A stretch of DNA of 64,000 bases from Trinickia mobilis (GTDB lineage Bacteria; Pseudomonadota; Gammaproteobacteria; Burkholderiales; Burkholderiaceae), in contig NZ_JAFLRF010000001.1 in NCBI RefSeq assembly GCF_017315705.1, forward strand, positions 264,384 through 328,383, written 5' to 3'. The stretch's first letter is position 1; each line of letters starts with the position of its first letter. A program made the translations under genes and the position numbers. Positions 26,318 to 36,500 of the stretch are shown here, in pieces. Below the pieces are notes generated by a model. That model did no database searches. It worked only from the letters and a program-made list of their open reading frames with translations, and was not told the DNA's origin.

Positions 26318-26959
26318 ATGACGCAACCGCTAACTATCGATTTTGTCTCCGATATCGCGTGCCCGTGGTGCGCTATCGGCCTATCCTCGCTCCAACTTGC
26401 GCTGTCGCGCCTTGGCGACGCGGTTGACGCCCAAATCGTCGTGCATCCCTTCGAGCTGAATCCGCAGATGGGGCCGGAGGGCGAGGCTATTGTCGATTAT
26501 CTCGGCAAGAAATACGGACGCACGCCGGCGCAGATTGCCGAAACGCAAGCGCTGATCCGCGAGCGCGGCGCCGACGTCGGCTTTGTCTTCAGTCCGCGTA
26601 CGCGCGTCTATAACACCTTCGACGGACACCGCCTGCTGCATTGGGCCGGTATCGAAGGCAGGCAGTTGCCGCTCAAGCTGGCGCTGCTGCGGGCCTATCA
26701 TTCCGAGGGCAAAGACCCAAGCGACCATGACGTCTTGGTCGAAGCGGCGCAATCGGTAGGACTTGACGCTGCGCAGGCGCGTGACGTGCTGCGAAGCGGC
26801 GACTTTGCCGATGCAGTTCGTGCGGAAGAGCGGAAATACCAGGAGCTGGGCATACAGTCGGTGCCGTCGATCATCTTTAACCAGCGCTATCTGGTGACCG
26901 GCGGACAACCGGCGAAAGAGTTCGAGCAAGTGATCCAGCAGATTCTGGCTGAAGCGTAG
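26318..26959 (+). CDS. DsbA-family oxidoreductase (FrnE-like)
   Basis: The 213-residue cytoplasmic protein has a thioredoxin fold with a helical insert. The active site is Cys15-Pro-Trp-Cys18 (SDIACPWCAIG), and the cis-proline loop is GIQSVPSIIFNQRYLVTGGQP. No signal peptide is present, as in FrnE/HCCA-isomerase-like members. The ATG at 26318 follows CAGGAAAG; a longer frame to 26186 has no ribosome binding site. It probably acts as a disulfide oxidoreductase or isomerase, possibly in stress response. Confidence 0.88.
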   Translation: MTQPLTIDFVSDIACPWCAIGLSSLQLALSRLGDAVDAQIVVHPFELNPQMGPEGEAIVDYLGKKYGRTPAQIAETQALIRERGADVGFVFSPRTRVYNTFDGHRLLHWAGIEGRQLPLKLALLRAYHSEGKDPSDHDVLVEAAQSVGLDAAQARDVLRSGDFADAVRAEERKYQELGIQSVPSIIFNQRYLVTGGQPAKEFEQVIQQILAEA

Positions 26960-27334
26960 CGTGGCTGCACACTGCTACCCAATCCCGTGAACTGGCGCTG
27001 GTGCAAAAGCACGACTTCAACGCGTCTTCGAGCGTCTCCGGCAACACGTCCGAGGCTTGTGGTTCGGCCGTTTGCCCGACGCGTGCTATCACATCCTCTC
27101 CCCATCTAAAAGACGCACAGCGTCTCTGCCAATCCGAGTAAGCGGGATCGATCTGCGTGACTGACGCTGCCTGCGGACGGCCGCACGCTCGCGCCATGCC
27201 TGCCAAGAATGGGAGTTATTCGTCTGCGCTACCTTCCCGCGCTCGCCGCGTTGCCCGAACATGCAGCGCAAGACGAACCTGCGGTTCGCCTACCCCGAAT
27301 CGAGACCCCCCATCCACTGATCGGAGACTTATTC
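26960..27334. other. Intergenic region without a supported gene
   Basis: The 375 bp hold only unsupported open frames and a short 6-bp hairpin (AGACGC-ACA-GCGTCT at 27111-27125). Confidence 0.6.
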
Positions 27335-28006
27335 ATGTCGCTCCAAGACAAACTCGACGCATTCAAGGCAGACTTCCGTGCGGGCAAACCGCCGTTCAGC
27401 GCACCGCCGGAAATCCATCCCATCATGGAACGTGCGACGGCCGAGCTCATCGCGAGTGGCCAAGCCTCTCGCGCCATCAAGGCCGGTGACCGCGCCCCGC
27501 AGTTCCGCTTGACGGATCAGGACGGCAACGTGGTTTCCTCGGCCGAGCTGTTGGCCAAGGGTTCGTTGGTCATCAGCTTCTACCGCGGCGTCTGGTGCCC
27601 GTACTGCAACATCGAGCTGCAAGCCCTGAACGAAGTCTTGCCTGAAATCCAGGCCCTCGGCGCCAACGTGGTCGCGATCTCGCCGCAAGTCGCCGCCAAC
27701 AGCAGGAAGTCCGTCCGCCAGAATCACCTGAACTTCCCTGTGCTGAACGACAACAAGAACGAAACGGCTGCCGCATTCGGTCTGCGTTTCACGCTTCCCG
27801 ACTATCTCATCGACCTGTACAAGAAGCTCAAGAACGACCTGCCGGCATTCAACGGCGACCCGAGCTGGACACTGCCCATGCCCGCGCGCTATGTGATCGG
27901 CCAGGACGGCGTGGTGCTGTACTCGGAAGTCAATCCCGACTACACGCACCGCCCCGACCCGTCGGAGATGCTCCCGGTGCTCCAGAAGGCCGCGCAGAGC
28001 GCGTAA
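27335..28006 (+). CDS. Peroxiredoxin-like (AhpC/TSA) protein
   Basis: The 223-residue protein has the AhpC/TSA thioredoxin fold with YRGVWCPYCNIELQALNEV, giving Cys88 and Cys91 in a WCPYC arrangement rather than the standard TxxC peroxidatic site. The N-terminal helical extension and DPSEMLPVL ending fit the 'peroxiredoxin-like family' of proteobacteria. The start at 27335 has GGAG upstream. A role in peroxide detoxification is likely. Confidence 0.85.
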   Translation: MSLQDKLDAFKADFRAGKPPFSAPPEIHPIMERATAELIASGQASRAIKAGDRAPQFRLTDQDGNVVSSAELLAKGSLVISFYRGVWCPYCNIELQALNEVLPEIQALGANVVAISPQVAANSRKSVRQNHLNFPVLNDNKNETAAAFGLRFTLPDYLIDLYKKLKNDLPAFNGDPSWTLPMPARYVIGQDGVVLYSEVNPDYTHRPDPSEMLPVLQKAAQSA

Positions 28007-28016
28007 CTCGCGATGG

Positions 28017-28041
28017 ACCGCGCTGCTCACCGCAGCGCGGT
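28017..28041 (+). terminator. Hairpin after the peroxiredoxin gene
   Basis: ACCGCGCTGC, loop TCACC, GCAGCGCGGT: a perfect 10-bp stem 10 bp after the stop, without a T-run. Confidence 0.5.
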
Positions 28042-28154
28042 CGCGTTCACGCGAGCCCATTCCGTCGAGGAATCATTGATATTTCGGGCGAATATCTTCC
28101 GCCGGCCGGCACCCCATGTGATGCTTCGCTCCACCTTTCACGGAGCACCCGATC

Positions 28155-28904
28155 ATGAATAGATTGCTTGACAAGACTGCTGTCGTTACTGGCGGAAACA
28201 GCGGCATCGGCTTGGCGACCGCCAAGCGATTCGTCGACGAAGGCGCCTATGTCTTCATTGCCGGCCGGCGCCAGGAAGAGCTCGATCAGGCAGCCGCGCA
28301 GATAGGCAAGAACGTCACGGCCGTCAAGGCCGATGTCACGAAACTCGAGGACCTCGATCGTCTGTATTCGATCGTTCAGGAAAAGCGCGGGCAGATCGAC
28401 GTGCTTTTCGCCAATGCCGGCTCGATCGAACACAAGACACTCGAACAGATTACGCCGGAACATTACGACAGGACGTTCGACGTCAACGTGCGAGGTTTGA
28501 TCTTTACGGTGCAGAAGGCGCTTCCCCTGTTGCGCGACGGCAGCAGCGTCATTCTCACGAGTTCGATCGCCGGTGTGCTGGGGCTCGAGGCGCACGACAC
28601 CTACAGCGCAGCGAAGGCTGCGGTGCGTTCGCTGGCCAGGACCTGGACGGTCGAGCTGAAAGGAAGAGGCATTCGCGTCAACGCGATCAGCCCGGGCGCA
28701 ATCGACACTCCGATCATCGAAAGTCAGGTCTCGACTGCTGCGCAGGCGGATGCGTTGCGCGCCAAGTTCGCCTCGGTCACGCCATTGGGCCGTGTAGGCC
28801 GGCCAGAAGAATTGGCGGCTGCGGCGCTCTTTCTTGCGTCGGAAGACAGCAGTTATGTGGCGGGCATAGAACTCTTTGTGGACGGCGGATTGGCGCAGGT
28901 CTAG
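28155..28904 (+). CDS. SDR-family oxidoreductase
   Basis: The 249-residue classical SDR has an intact site: TGGNSGIG near residue 12, FANAGSIEH, the catalytic Ser in ILTSSIAG, the YSAAKAA Tyr/Lys pair, and the final ASEDSSYVAGIELFVDGG. The start has CACGGAGCACCCGATC upstream. It resembles glucose/ribitol-type dehydrogenases common in Burkholderia. The substrate is not deducible. It lies in a set of single stress-type genes. Confidence 0.88.
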   Translation: MNRLLDKTAVVTGGNSGIGLATAKRFVDEGAYVFIAGRRQEELDQAAAQIGKNVTAVKADVTKLEDLDRLYSIVQEKRGQIDVLFANAGSIEHKTLEQITPEHYDRTFDVNVRGLIFTVQKALPLLRDGSSVILTSSIAGVLGLEAHDTYSAAKAAVRSLARTWTVELKGRGIRVNAISPGAIDTPIIESQVSTAAQADALRAKFASVTPLGRVGRPEELAAAALFLASEDSSYVAGIELFVDGGLAQV

Positions 28905-29069
28905 CACTCCTCTCGGGCGTCATGCCCTTGCGGAATAACTGCTATTCGTCGATCCTCTCTACCGCGCGTCTCCCCATTCGAAGACCATCACAGGCAAAGC
29001 GGGAAATCAACACCGCGCGGCGCACCCGTGTTTGTCGTCTTCCCCCGCTCACATTCTAAGGAAATCGAA

Positions 29070-29708
29070 ATGATTGAAGTCCACGCGTTCGCAACGCCGA
29101 ATAGCGTCAAGGTACCCATCGCGCTCGAGGAAATGGGCATCGCCTATGAACTCAAGCCTGTCAACGTTCGCCAGGGCGAACAGAAAGCGGAGCGCTTCCT
29201 TTCGCTGAATGCGAACGGCAAGGTGCCGGTGTTGATCGACCCGCACGGTCCGGACGGTCAGCGTCTGGTCCTGACCGAATCCGCCGCGATCCTGATCTAT
29301 CTCGCCGAGAAGTCGCAGACGCTGTTGCCCGCTTCCGGCGCGGCGCGCGCCCGTGTTGTCGAGCAGCTGTTCTTTCACGCCTCAGGTATCGGCCCGGCCT
29401 TCGGACAATCGGGGTTCTTCCAGAAGCAGGCGCCCGAACGCCTTCCCTTCGCAATCGAACGCTTCAGCAATGAAGCAAAGCGGGTGATGACCGTCCTCGA
29501 CGGCGTGCTGAGCCGCTCGACGTTTACTGCGGGCGAGGCGTTCACGATCGCCGACATCGCCCACTTCGGATGGCTGTGGCGCCGCGAATTCGCCGGTATC
29601 GACCTCAAACAGTTTCCGAACGTACTGCGCTGGTATGAGACCGTCCATGCCCGGCCCGCCGTGGCCAGGGCCGTGCAACGCGTTGCCGCGCTCGTCCCGC
29701 AATCCTGA
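29070..29708 (+). CDS. Glutathione S-transferase family protein (Nu/YghU-like)
   Basis: The 212-residue protein has a GST N-domain (VHAFATPNSVKVPIALEEMG, SLNANGKVPVLIDP, TESAAILIYLAEKS) and a helical C-domain with FTIADIAHFGWLWR. The N-terminal SVKVPIALEE pattern is like the YfcG/YghU group. The start at 29070 follows TAAGGAAATCG. The function is thiol or peroxide chemistry; no partner genes specify it. Confidence 0.88.
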   Translation: MIEVHAFATPNSVKVPIALEEMGIAYELKPVNVRQGEQKAERFLSLNANGKVPVLIDPHGPDGQRLVLTESAAILIYLAEKSQTLLPASGAARARVVEQLFFHASGIGPAFGQSGFFQKQAPERLPFAIERFSNEAKRVMTVLDGVLSRSTFTAGEAFTIADIAHFGWLWRREFAGIDLKQFPNVLRWYETVHARPAVARAVQRVAALVPQS

Positions 29709-29738
29709 GCGCCATCAGTCAGGCCGAACATCCCCATT

Positions 29739-29775
29739 GCGCGGCGGCCTCGCGCACGATGCGAGGCCGCCGCGC
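29739..29775 (+). terminator. Strong 15-bp hairpin after the GST gene
   Basis: GCGCGGCGGCCTCGC and GCGAGGCCGCCGCGC form a perfect 15-bp stem with a 7-nt loop between the GST and ChaC genes. There is no T-run, as often in high-GC genomes. Confidence 0.6.
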
Positions 29776-29792
29776 CAAGGCGAGAAAGCATC

Positions 29793-30455
29793 GTGTTGAG
29801 TCGAACGACGATCAGCTCGGGCCGATACCTCGAAAACTTCAAGGATCTGCCGGAGCACATCCGCTGGAAACCCGAGCAGATCGAACGATCGATGCGGGAG
29901 ACGATGGATTTGCGGCCCGCGACAGGCGAACTATGGCTGTTCGGCTACGGGTCGTTGATCTGGAATCCGGTGTGCCGGTTCGAAGCGCGCAGGCGCGCGA
30001 CCTTGCAAGGATGGCATCGCAGCTTCTGCCTGCGCATCGTCGCCGGACGCGCGAGCGCATTGATGCCGGGCAGGATGCTGTCGCTGGAACCCGGCGGCCT
30101 CACCCAAGGCATCGCGTTCCGCCTGCCTACCGCTGCGCTCGCCGAGGAGCTGCGCCTCGTCTGGATGCGCGAGATGCTGACTGGCGCCTATGTTCCAACC
30201 TGGTCTACGGTCACGCTCGACGACGGAAGCCAAGCGACCGCGTTGAGTTTCGTCGCCAGACAAGGACATCCGCTCTATGAACAGGACGCCTCCGTGCTTT
30301 CGGTGGCGCCATTCGTCGCCACTGCGTCGGGTCCGCTCGGCACCAATGCCGAGTACCTGTTCAGACTCAAGGCAGCGCTCACGGAGTGGCGCGTATCCGA
30401 TGCTTACATCGACGCGCTCGCCGACGCTGTCGGCCGCATAGGGTCGTCACTTTAA
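29793..30455 (+). CDS. ChaC-like gamma-glutamylcyclotransferase
   Basis: The 220-residue protein contains the ChaC signature WLFGYGSLIWNP and continues with RATLQGWHRSFCL. A late glutamate-containing region (VWMREMLTGAYVPTW) matches the cyclotransferase fold. ChaC enzymes degrade glutathione to 5-oxoproline and Cys-Gly. It follows a GST gene on the same strand, a sensible pairing. The start is a GTG at 29793 with AAGGCGAG upstream. Confidence 0.87.
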   Translation: MLSRTTISSGRYLENFKDLPEHIRWKPEQIERSMRETMDLRPATGELWLFGYGSLIWNPVCRFEARRRATLQGWHRSFCLRIVAGRASALMPGRMLSLEPGGLTQGIAFRLPTAALAEELRLVWMREMLTGAYVPTWSTVTLDDGSQATALSFVARQGHPLYEQDASVLSVAPFVATASGPLGTNAEYLFRLKAALTEWRVSDAYIDALADAVGRIGSSL

Positions 30456-30617
30456 TCCCCCAATGTGACCTTGCTCAGTCCTTTCAGGCTCAATAGAATG
30501 CTCTTTCGTGTCATCCAACGGTTGCTCATGAATCAGCCTCTGAACGCTTGCCGCGCTCACCGGCTTTGACGGCACGCGGCGGACGCTTCCACCATTCACC
30601 CAGCAAGGAGAGGCGCT

Positions 30618-31520
30618 GTGGACCGGCTAACAGCAATGGAAACCTTTGTGAGCGTGGTGGAGTCGGGTTCCTTTTCGGCTGCCGCGCGGCTGCTGAATGT
30701 AGGACAGCCGGCCGTGTCGAAATCCATTGCCTTGCTCGAAGAGCGGCTCTCGGTACGCCTGCTGTTGCGCTCGACGCGCGGCTTGATGCCGACCGAAGCC
30801 GGCCAGGCATTTTACGAGCGGGCCAAACGCGCGATCGAAGAGGCCGATGAAGCGGAGCTCGCAGCCCGCGGCGCGGGCTCCAATCTCACGGGGCGCCTGC
30901 GCGTGTGCGCCGCCGTTACGTTTGCCCGGCTGCACATCGTGCCCACTATTGGACGGTTCCTCGAAGCGTACCCCGACCTCAACGTCGACCTCGTCCTCGA
31001 CGATCGCAATGTCGATCTGCTCGAAGAAGGCATCGACATTGCCTTGCGCATGGGGCAGCTCGAGGACTCCGCCATGACCGCACGCAAGATCGGCGAAGTG
31101 CCGCGCCTCGTGGTGGGCACACCCGCCTACTTCAAACGGGCCGGCGTCCCAGCTTCCCCAGCGGAGCTGACTTCCCATCAGGCAATCGTATATAACCAGC
31201 GCGGCGGCGGCGGAACATGGACGTTTCGACGCGAGAGCTCGGAGGTGGCCGTCGTCGTATCGGGACGCGTTGCCATTACGGCGGCTGAGGGAATCCGTGC
31301 CGCGGTGCTCGCCGATCTAGGCTTGGCCGTAGTATCCGAATGGATGTTCTCGCCGGAGCTGAAGAGCGGCGAGGTCTGCTCGGTGCTCAACGACTGGCGC
31401 CTGCCTCCCATCGAACTTTGGGCCGTGTTCCCGGCAGGCCGCATGGTCAGCGCCAAGACACGGGCTTTCCTCAGCTTCCTCGAGGATATCTTGGGCCCCG
31501 GCACGGATGCCGCAAGCTGA
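30618..31520 (+). CDS. LysR-type regulator (CrgA/AaeR-like)
   Basis: The 300-residue protein begins MDRLTAMETFVSVVESGSFS and has the HTH LLNVGQPAVSKSIALLEERL and an effector domain beginning TGRLRVCAAVTFARLHIVP. A GTG start with AAGGAGAGG upstream is clear. It follows ChaC by 160 bp and precedes a divergently read DUF4148 gene. No target is obvious. Confidence 0.9.
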   Translation: MDRLTAMETFVSVVESGSFSAAARLLNVGQPAVSKSIALLEERLSVRLLLRSTRGLMPTEAGQAFYERAKRAIEEADEAELAARGAGSNLTGRLRVCAAVTFARLHIVPTIGRFLEAYPDLNVDLVLDDRNVDLLEEGIDIALRMGQLEDSAMTARKIGEVPRLVVGTPAYFKRAGVPASPAELTSHQAIVYNQRGGGGTWTFRRESSEVAVVVSGRVAITAAEGIRAAVLADLGLAVVSEWMFSPELKSGEVCSVLNDWRLPPIELWAVFPAGRMVSAKTRAFLSFLEDILGPGTDAAS

Positions 31521-31708
31521 GAAGATCTTTTGAAAGCCGCAGCTGTGACGTCGGGCTTTTATCGGCGAGGGGGAACGATTCTGGCGAGGGTCGAGCACGC
31601 AGACTCGCGGCGGACGCGATTCGCACAACATCCATGTTCGATCATCGAAGGAGGATGAGCAGGCGTCCGGGCCACTATCGAACCTCGAACGCCTGCTTGG
31701 AGGACCGC

Positions 31709-31996
31709 TCAACGACCGCGGTAAAGGTTGCGCTCCGCAACAGACAGACCAGACTGACCAGACTGACGACCCGACTGCGTCACCTCTGGGGCGGCACCGC
31801 CGTAGGCCGCGCTTGCCGGCGCGTTTGCCTGATCGCGTTCGGCAGCGAGGGTCTGCGCGCTTTGACCGCGCTGGGAAGCAGGTGCACCCTCCGACGGACG
31901 ATAGAAAGGCGCCGGCCCATATCCGCTCGCGAACGCGGGAACGGCAAACGACGTGGACACGGCCACAAGCAAAGCGGCTACGAGACGATTCTTCAT
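31709..31996 (-). CDS. DUF4148 small secreted protein
   Basis: The 95-residue protein has a clear signal peptide (LVAALLVAVSTSFAVPAFA) and a low-complexity Ala/Gln/Ser-rich mature part with LAAERDQANAPASAAYGG. This pattern defines the DUF4148 proteins that are abundant in Burkholderia. The start at 31996 has TTGGAG upstream. The function is unknown. Confidence 0.8.
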   Translation of the reverse strand: MKNRLVAALLVAVSTSFAVPAFASGYGPAPFYRPSEGAPASQRGQSAQTLAAERDQANAPASAAYGGAAPEVTQSGRQSGQSGLSVAERNLYRGR

Positions 31997-32008
31997 GACG
32001 GACTCCAA

Positions 32009-32585
32009 GTGAAAGTGATGTGATGACCGCCCCGATAGGCATCGGAAGCGGCATCGACGGTGAAGGCAAGTGTAATCGCTCCCTATCCGGAATCTAGACC
32101 CGCAGGTCGAAATCAGAAGCGCGAATTCGCGAACAATGCGAAGGCGAATAAAATGCCCAGTCGTGCATACCGCGGGGGAACCGGTCCAGAGATTTCATTC
32201 TCTTCGGACATAACAGGTATTCCCGGCGCGTACCTACGAGCCGGCGATGCCGATGAATAACATCAAAGCGCGTCCGTCAATCGGCGAACAGGTGTTGCAT
32301 CTTCCGATCCCGCCGCGACCCGCCATTTCTACTTTTGTAGTCCTATCAAACGTGGCGGAGGTTCGACATTCCTATGGAGAACACACGCGTCACGCTAGGC
32401 GCCGGCACTCGCGCTTGCAAAGGCGTCTCCGCTCTCGCACTCGAGGTGGAGTTCATTCATAAACCTCATGCAAAGGCCGACCAAAATACGTTTGATGGCG
32501 CTCCATCGCCCACGCACACTACCGATACGTCCAGTACGAGTAACAGTACGGAATATTGAATGCCTCGGCGATCAGGAGACACGCA
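32009..32585. other. Intergenic region without a supported gene
   Basis: The 577 bp before the dehalogenase-like gene contain only short frames with no family signature. The promoter of the following long co-directional cluster must lie here. No clear operator was seen. Confidence 0.6.
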
Positions 32586-33503
32586 ATGCATAGAGAAATA
32601 TCGGCAGACTTTCCGTTTGGGCTCAAGAGAGCTCGCGTGCACGACGCCGAAATGGCGTACGTCGATATCGGGGAAGGGGATCCGATCGTCTTCCTGCACG
32701 GCAATCCCACCTCTTCTTATACATGGCGAAATGTCATTCCGCATGCGCAGGCGCTCGGACGCTGTCTTGCGCCCGACCTGATCGGAATGGGTGCGTCGAG
32801 CCCCTCTCCGACGTACTCCTACAAATTCGCGGATCACGCGCATTACCTCGATGCGTGGTTTGAACAGATGAAGCTGCGCAAGAACATCATTCTGGTTGTT
32901 CAGGACTGGGGGGCAGCGCTCGGGTTCGACCGCGCGGTCCGCTTCCCCGATTCGGTCTCCGGCATCGTTTATATGGAAGCCATGGTGCGCCCGCGGCTAT
33001 GGACCGACATGCCGCCCGAGCGCCAGCAGACGTTCAAGCGGCTGCGCGGAGAGGAAGGGGAAAAGATGTGCCTGGAAGACAACTTCTTCGTGGAGAAGAT
33101 GTTGTTCGAATACGGCGTCATTCGCAAGCTTACCGCTCTGGAGAAGGAAAACTATCTGAAGCCGTTCCGCGAGCCAGGTGTCTCGCGTCTGCCGACGCTC
33201 GTATGGCCGCGGCAGATTCCGTTCGACGGCGATCCGCCGGACACGTATGCGCGCGTCAAACGATACAGCGACTGGCTCGCGCAAAGCGCTCACTTGCCCA
33301 AGCTTTTCATCAACGCAGAGGAAGGACACGGAACGGCCGGTGCAGCACGCGAGTTTTGTCGTGCATGGCCCAACCAACGCGAGATCTCCTTGCGCGCCAA
33401 GCACTATTTGCCCGAGGACTGTCCACACGAGATTGGAGAGGCGGTTGCCCGATTCGTGACGGAAGTGCGTAGTGCGACCTGGAACGCCGGTCAGGCGTCT
33501 TAA
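32586..33503 (+). CDS. Haloalkane dehalogenase-like alpha/beta hydrolase
   Basis: The 305-residue protein carries a full haloalkane dehalogenase (HLD-II type) set: Asn40 in HGNPTSSYTWR and Trp108 next to the nucleophile (halide binding), nucleophile Asp107 in VVQDWGAALG, acid Glu131 in VYMEAMVRP, and base His273 in KHYLPEDCPHEIG. It would replace a carbon-bound halogen with hydroxyl. Some relatives act as luciferases or have unknown substrates. The start at 32586 has AGGAGACACGC upstream. It is first in a co-directional row of catabolic genes, 17 bp before the next. Confidence 0.88.
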   Translation: MHREISADFPFGLKRARVHDAEMAYVDIGEGDPIVFLHGNPTSSYTWRNVIPHAQALGRCLAPDLIGMGASSPSPTYSYKFADHAHYLDAWFEQMKLRKNIILVVQDWGAALGFDRAVRFPDSVSGIVYMEAMVRPRLWTDMPPERQQTFKRLRGEEGEKMCLEDNFFVEKMLFEYGVIRKLTALEKENYLKPFREPGVSRLPTLVWPRQIPFDGDPPDTYARVKRYSDWLAQSAHLPKLFINAEEGHGTAGAAREFCRAWPNQREISLRAKHYLPEDCPHEIGEAVARFVTEVRSATWNAGQAS

Positions 33504-33520
33504 GATCAAAACGTCTCATC

Positions 33521-36500
33521 ATGTCGACAATTCAAACTGCGCACCCAGATCCGGATCCGGCTGACCCATCGGCAGCCGGGACCCATGCGTCACCAGACCC
33601 ATGGAACGCGCTTCGCCGCGAACTGGCGGCCGCCTTGGGCGCGTCAGCGCATTTCGGCGCGGGTCACTTGGCCGTGTATGCGGCCGACGCCTCCAATTAC
33701 CGACAAGTGCCGCTGGCGGTCGTCATTCCCAGGTCGATCGACGAACTGATCGAAGGGATAGAGGTATGTCGGCGCCACAACGCACCTGTCCTGATGCGAG
33801 GTGCGGGTACCTCAATGAGCGGGCAAACCGTCAACACGGCCGTCGTGTTCGACGTATCCGCCCACTGTTCGAGCATTCTCGAACTAGACCCCTCATCACG
33901 TACGGCTCTTCTTGAGCCCGGCGTGATATGCGATCAGCTTCGCGACGCCGCCGAACAGCACGGACTCACGTTTGCGCCGGATCCGTCGACTCATAGCCGG
34001 TGCACACTCGGTGGGATGATCGCCAACAACTCCTGCGGCCCACACTCTGTGATGGCCGGAAAGACGCTTGAGAACATCGAAGAAATAGAAGTTCTGACCT
34101 ACGACGGGGCACGGTTCCGGGTCGGGCCGACCAGTGAGGAAGAACTCGATCGCATCATCGCAGAAGGTGGGCGAAAGGGAGAAATCTACGCAGGCCTGCG
34201 GGCCCTTCGTGACAGGTATGCCGACCTCATCCGCAGCCGCTTTCCGAACATCAGGCGCCGGGTCTCGGGCTATAACCTCGATCAGCTGCTGCCCGAAAAC
34301 GGCTTCAACGTCGCTCGTGCGCTAGTCGGAACGGAGGGCACGTGCGCACTGACGCTTCGCGCACGTGTCCGCTTGGTTCACAGCCCCGCGCATCGAGTCG
34401 TTCTCGCCTTGGGATTCCCCGACATCTATGTCGCCGCCGACGCGGTACCGGAATTTTTGCAGTGCTCCCCGCTCGCCATCGAGGGGCTCGACCGCCAGAT
34501 CATTCGAGGTCTCGAAGCACGGAAATTGGCCGCTGCCGAGATTGCCATGCTGCCCGAAGGCGACGCGTGGGTGCTCATGGAGTTCGGCGGAGAAACGCCG
34601 GAGGAGGCCGTTGCAAACGCCGAACGCGCCGCAGCGAAGCTTCTGAATCGAGGCACTGGCCCAATACCGACAAGCAAGCTGCTCGTGAGCCGCGAGGAGC
34701 AGAAGCGGATCTGGTCGATCCGCGAGAACGGCGCCTCCAGCACGCAACTGACCATCGATCCCGGCGAACCCGATCCCAAAGTCGGATGGGAGGATGCGGC
34801 GGTCGATCCGCACCGGCTCGGAGACTATCTGCGCGCCTTCCAGGGGCTCGTCGATCGTTACGGGTACAAGACCTCGCTGTTCGGCCATTTCGGCGACGGG
34901 TGCGTCCATGCGCGCATCACGTTCAACCTCAAAGAGGCACAAGGGGTACTCGACTATCGGCAGTTCGCACGAGAGGCCGCACAGCTCGTCGTCGACTACG
35001 GCGGTTCGTTGTCGGGCGAGCACGGCGATGGGCAGGCAAAGGGCGAGTTGCTTCCGATCATGTTCGGCGACGAGCTGATGGAAGCGATGCGCACCTTCAA
35101 GAAGATTTGGGATCCGCAGGGCCGCATGAATCCCGGAAAAGTTGTCGATGCACGCGGTCTCGATGAGGACCTGCGGATGGGCCCCGCCTACAAGGTCGTC
35201 AACTTTTCCACCAAGCTTCAATTCAGAAGCCAGGAAGGAAACGGCTTTCAACGCGCGGTGGAGCGTTGCGTCGGCATGGGGCGCTGTCGCACCGAAAAGG
35301 GCGGCACGATGTGCCCAAGCTATCGGGCGACGCACGACGAGCGCTTTTCGACTCGAGGCCGCTCGAGACTTCTCTGGGAGATGTTGCAGGGCGATCTGGT
35401 TCATGAGGGCTGGCAAAGCGAGCCGGTGAAGGAGGCGCTCGATACTTGCCTCGCCTGCAAAGGTTGCCGGAGCGACTGTCCGACGCACACGGACATGGCC
35501 TCGTACAAGGCCGAGTTTCTCGCTCACTATTACGAGCGCCGGCGTCGTCCGCGGCAGGCAATTTCCATGGGCCGCATCGGCGATTGGGCGCCCGTCGCCG
35601 CTCGCCTGCCCGCCCTCGCCAATGCGCTTACGCAGACGCCTCTCGTTTCGTCCATTGCCAAGCGAATCGCCGGTGTTGCTTCGGGCAGGACGCTGCCCCG
35701 CTTCGCGCCGCAGACTCATAGCAGAATGCACAAACGTCGCGCCGCCAAGCCTTCGCCGTCGTTGAAGAAAGTGATCCTTTGGGTAGACACGTTCTGCGAG
35801 CACTTTCATCCGGAAATCGCCCATGCCGCGGTTGACATACTCGAGATCGCCGGCTTCGATGCGCAGTTGCCCAAGCGGCGCCTTTGTTGCGGCCGGCCGC
35901 TCTACGACTATGGTTATCTCGACGCGGCCCGTGGGCGCTTGCAAGAGATCCTCGATACGTTGTCTCCCCTCTTCGATGAAGACAATGCACCCGTCGCGCT
36001 AGTCGGGCTGGAGCCCGGCTGCATGTCGGTGTTCAAGGACGAACTGCTGAAGATGTTTCCCGATGATCCGCGGGCGAAGGTCCTCGCCGAGAAAGCTTTT
36101 TTGCTTGGCGATTTCCTCAACCTCAACGGATATCAACCGCCTCAGTTTCGCGCCGACGTGATTGTCCATGCGCACTGCCATCAGAAGTCGCTCTTCGGCG
36201 TGGCCGGTGAAAAGGCGATTCTCAACGCGATGGGCGTCAACGCGACGTGGCTCGATAGCGGGTGCTGCGGGATGGCGGGTTCCTTTGGCTTCGATCCGGG
36301 GCATCAGGAGATTTCTGCGAATGCGGGCGAGCTCGTGCTGTTGCCCGCTGTGCGCAAAGCTCCGCAGCAAGCATTCATCTTGACGAACGGCTTCAGTTGC
36401 CGGGAGCAAATTCAGCAAAAGACCGGTCGCCAAGTCGTGCATTTCGCCGAGCTTCTCAAGATCGCGCACCAACATGCCGGGACGCGACCGGACAGCGGAA

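Noticed and set aside
26877..27206. 109-codon minus-strand frame between the DsbA and peroxiredoxin genes
   Set aside because: It overlaps the end of the DsbA gene, has no family match I recognise and no clear start signal.
29739..29775. 15-bp inverted repeat as an IS end or miniature mobile element
   Set aside because: There is no target duplication and no second copy in the window; its place after a gene suits a terminator.
32374..32559. Short + strand frame before the dehalogenase gene
   Set aside because: Sixty-one codons ending in a low-complexity Thr/Ser tail, with no ribosome binding site.
34322..35944. 540-codon minus-strand frame opposite the fused oxidoreductase
   Set aside because: Shadow of the strongly supported + strand gene with its FAD and Fe-S motifs.
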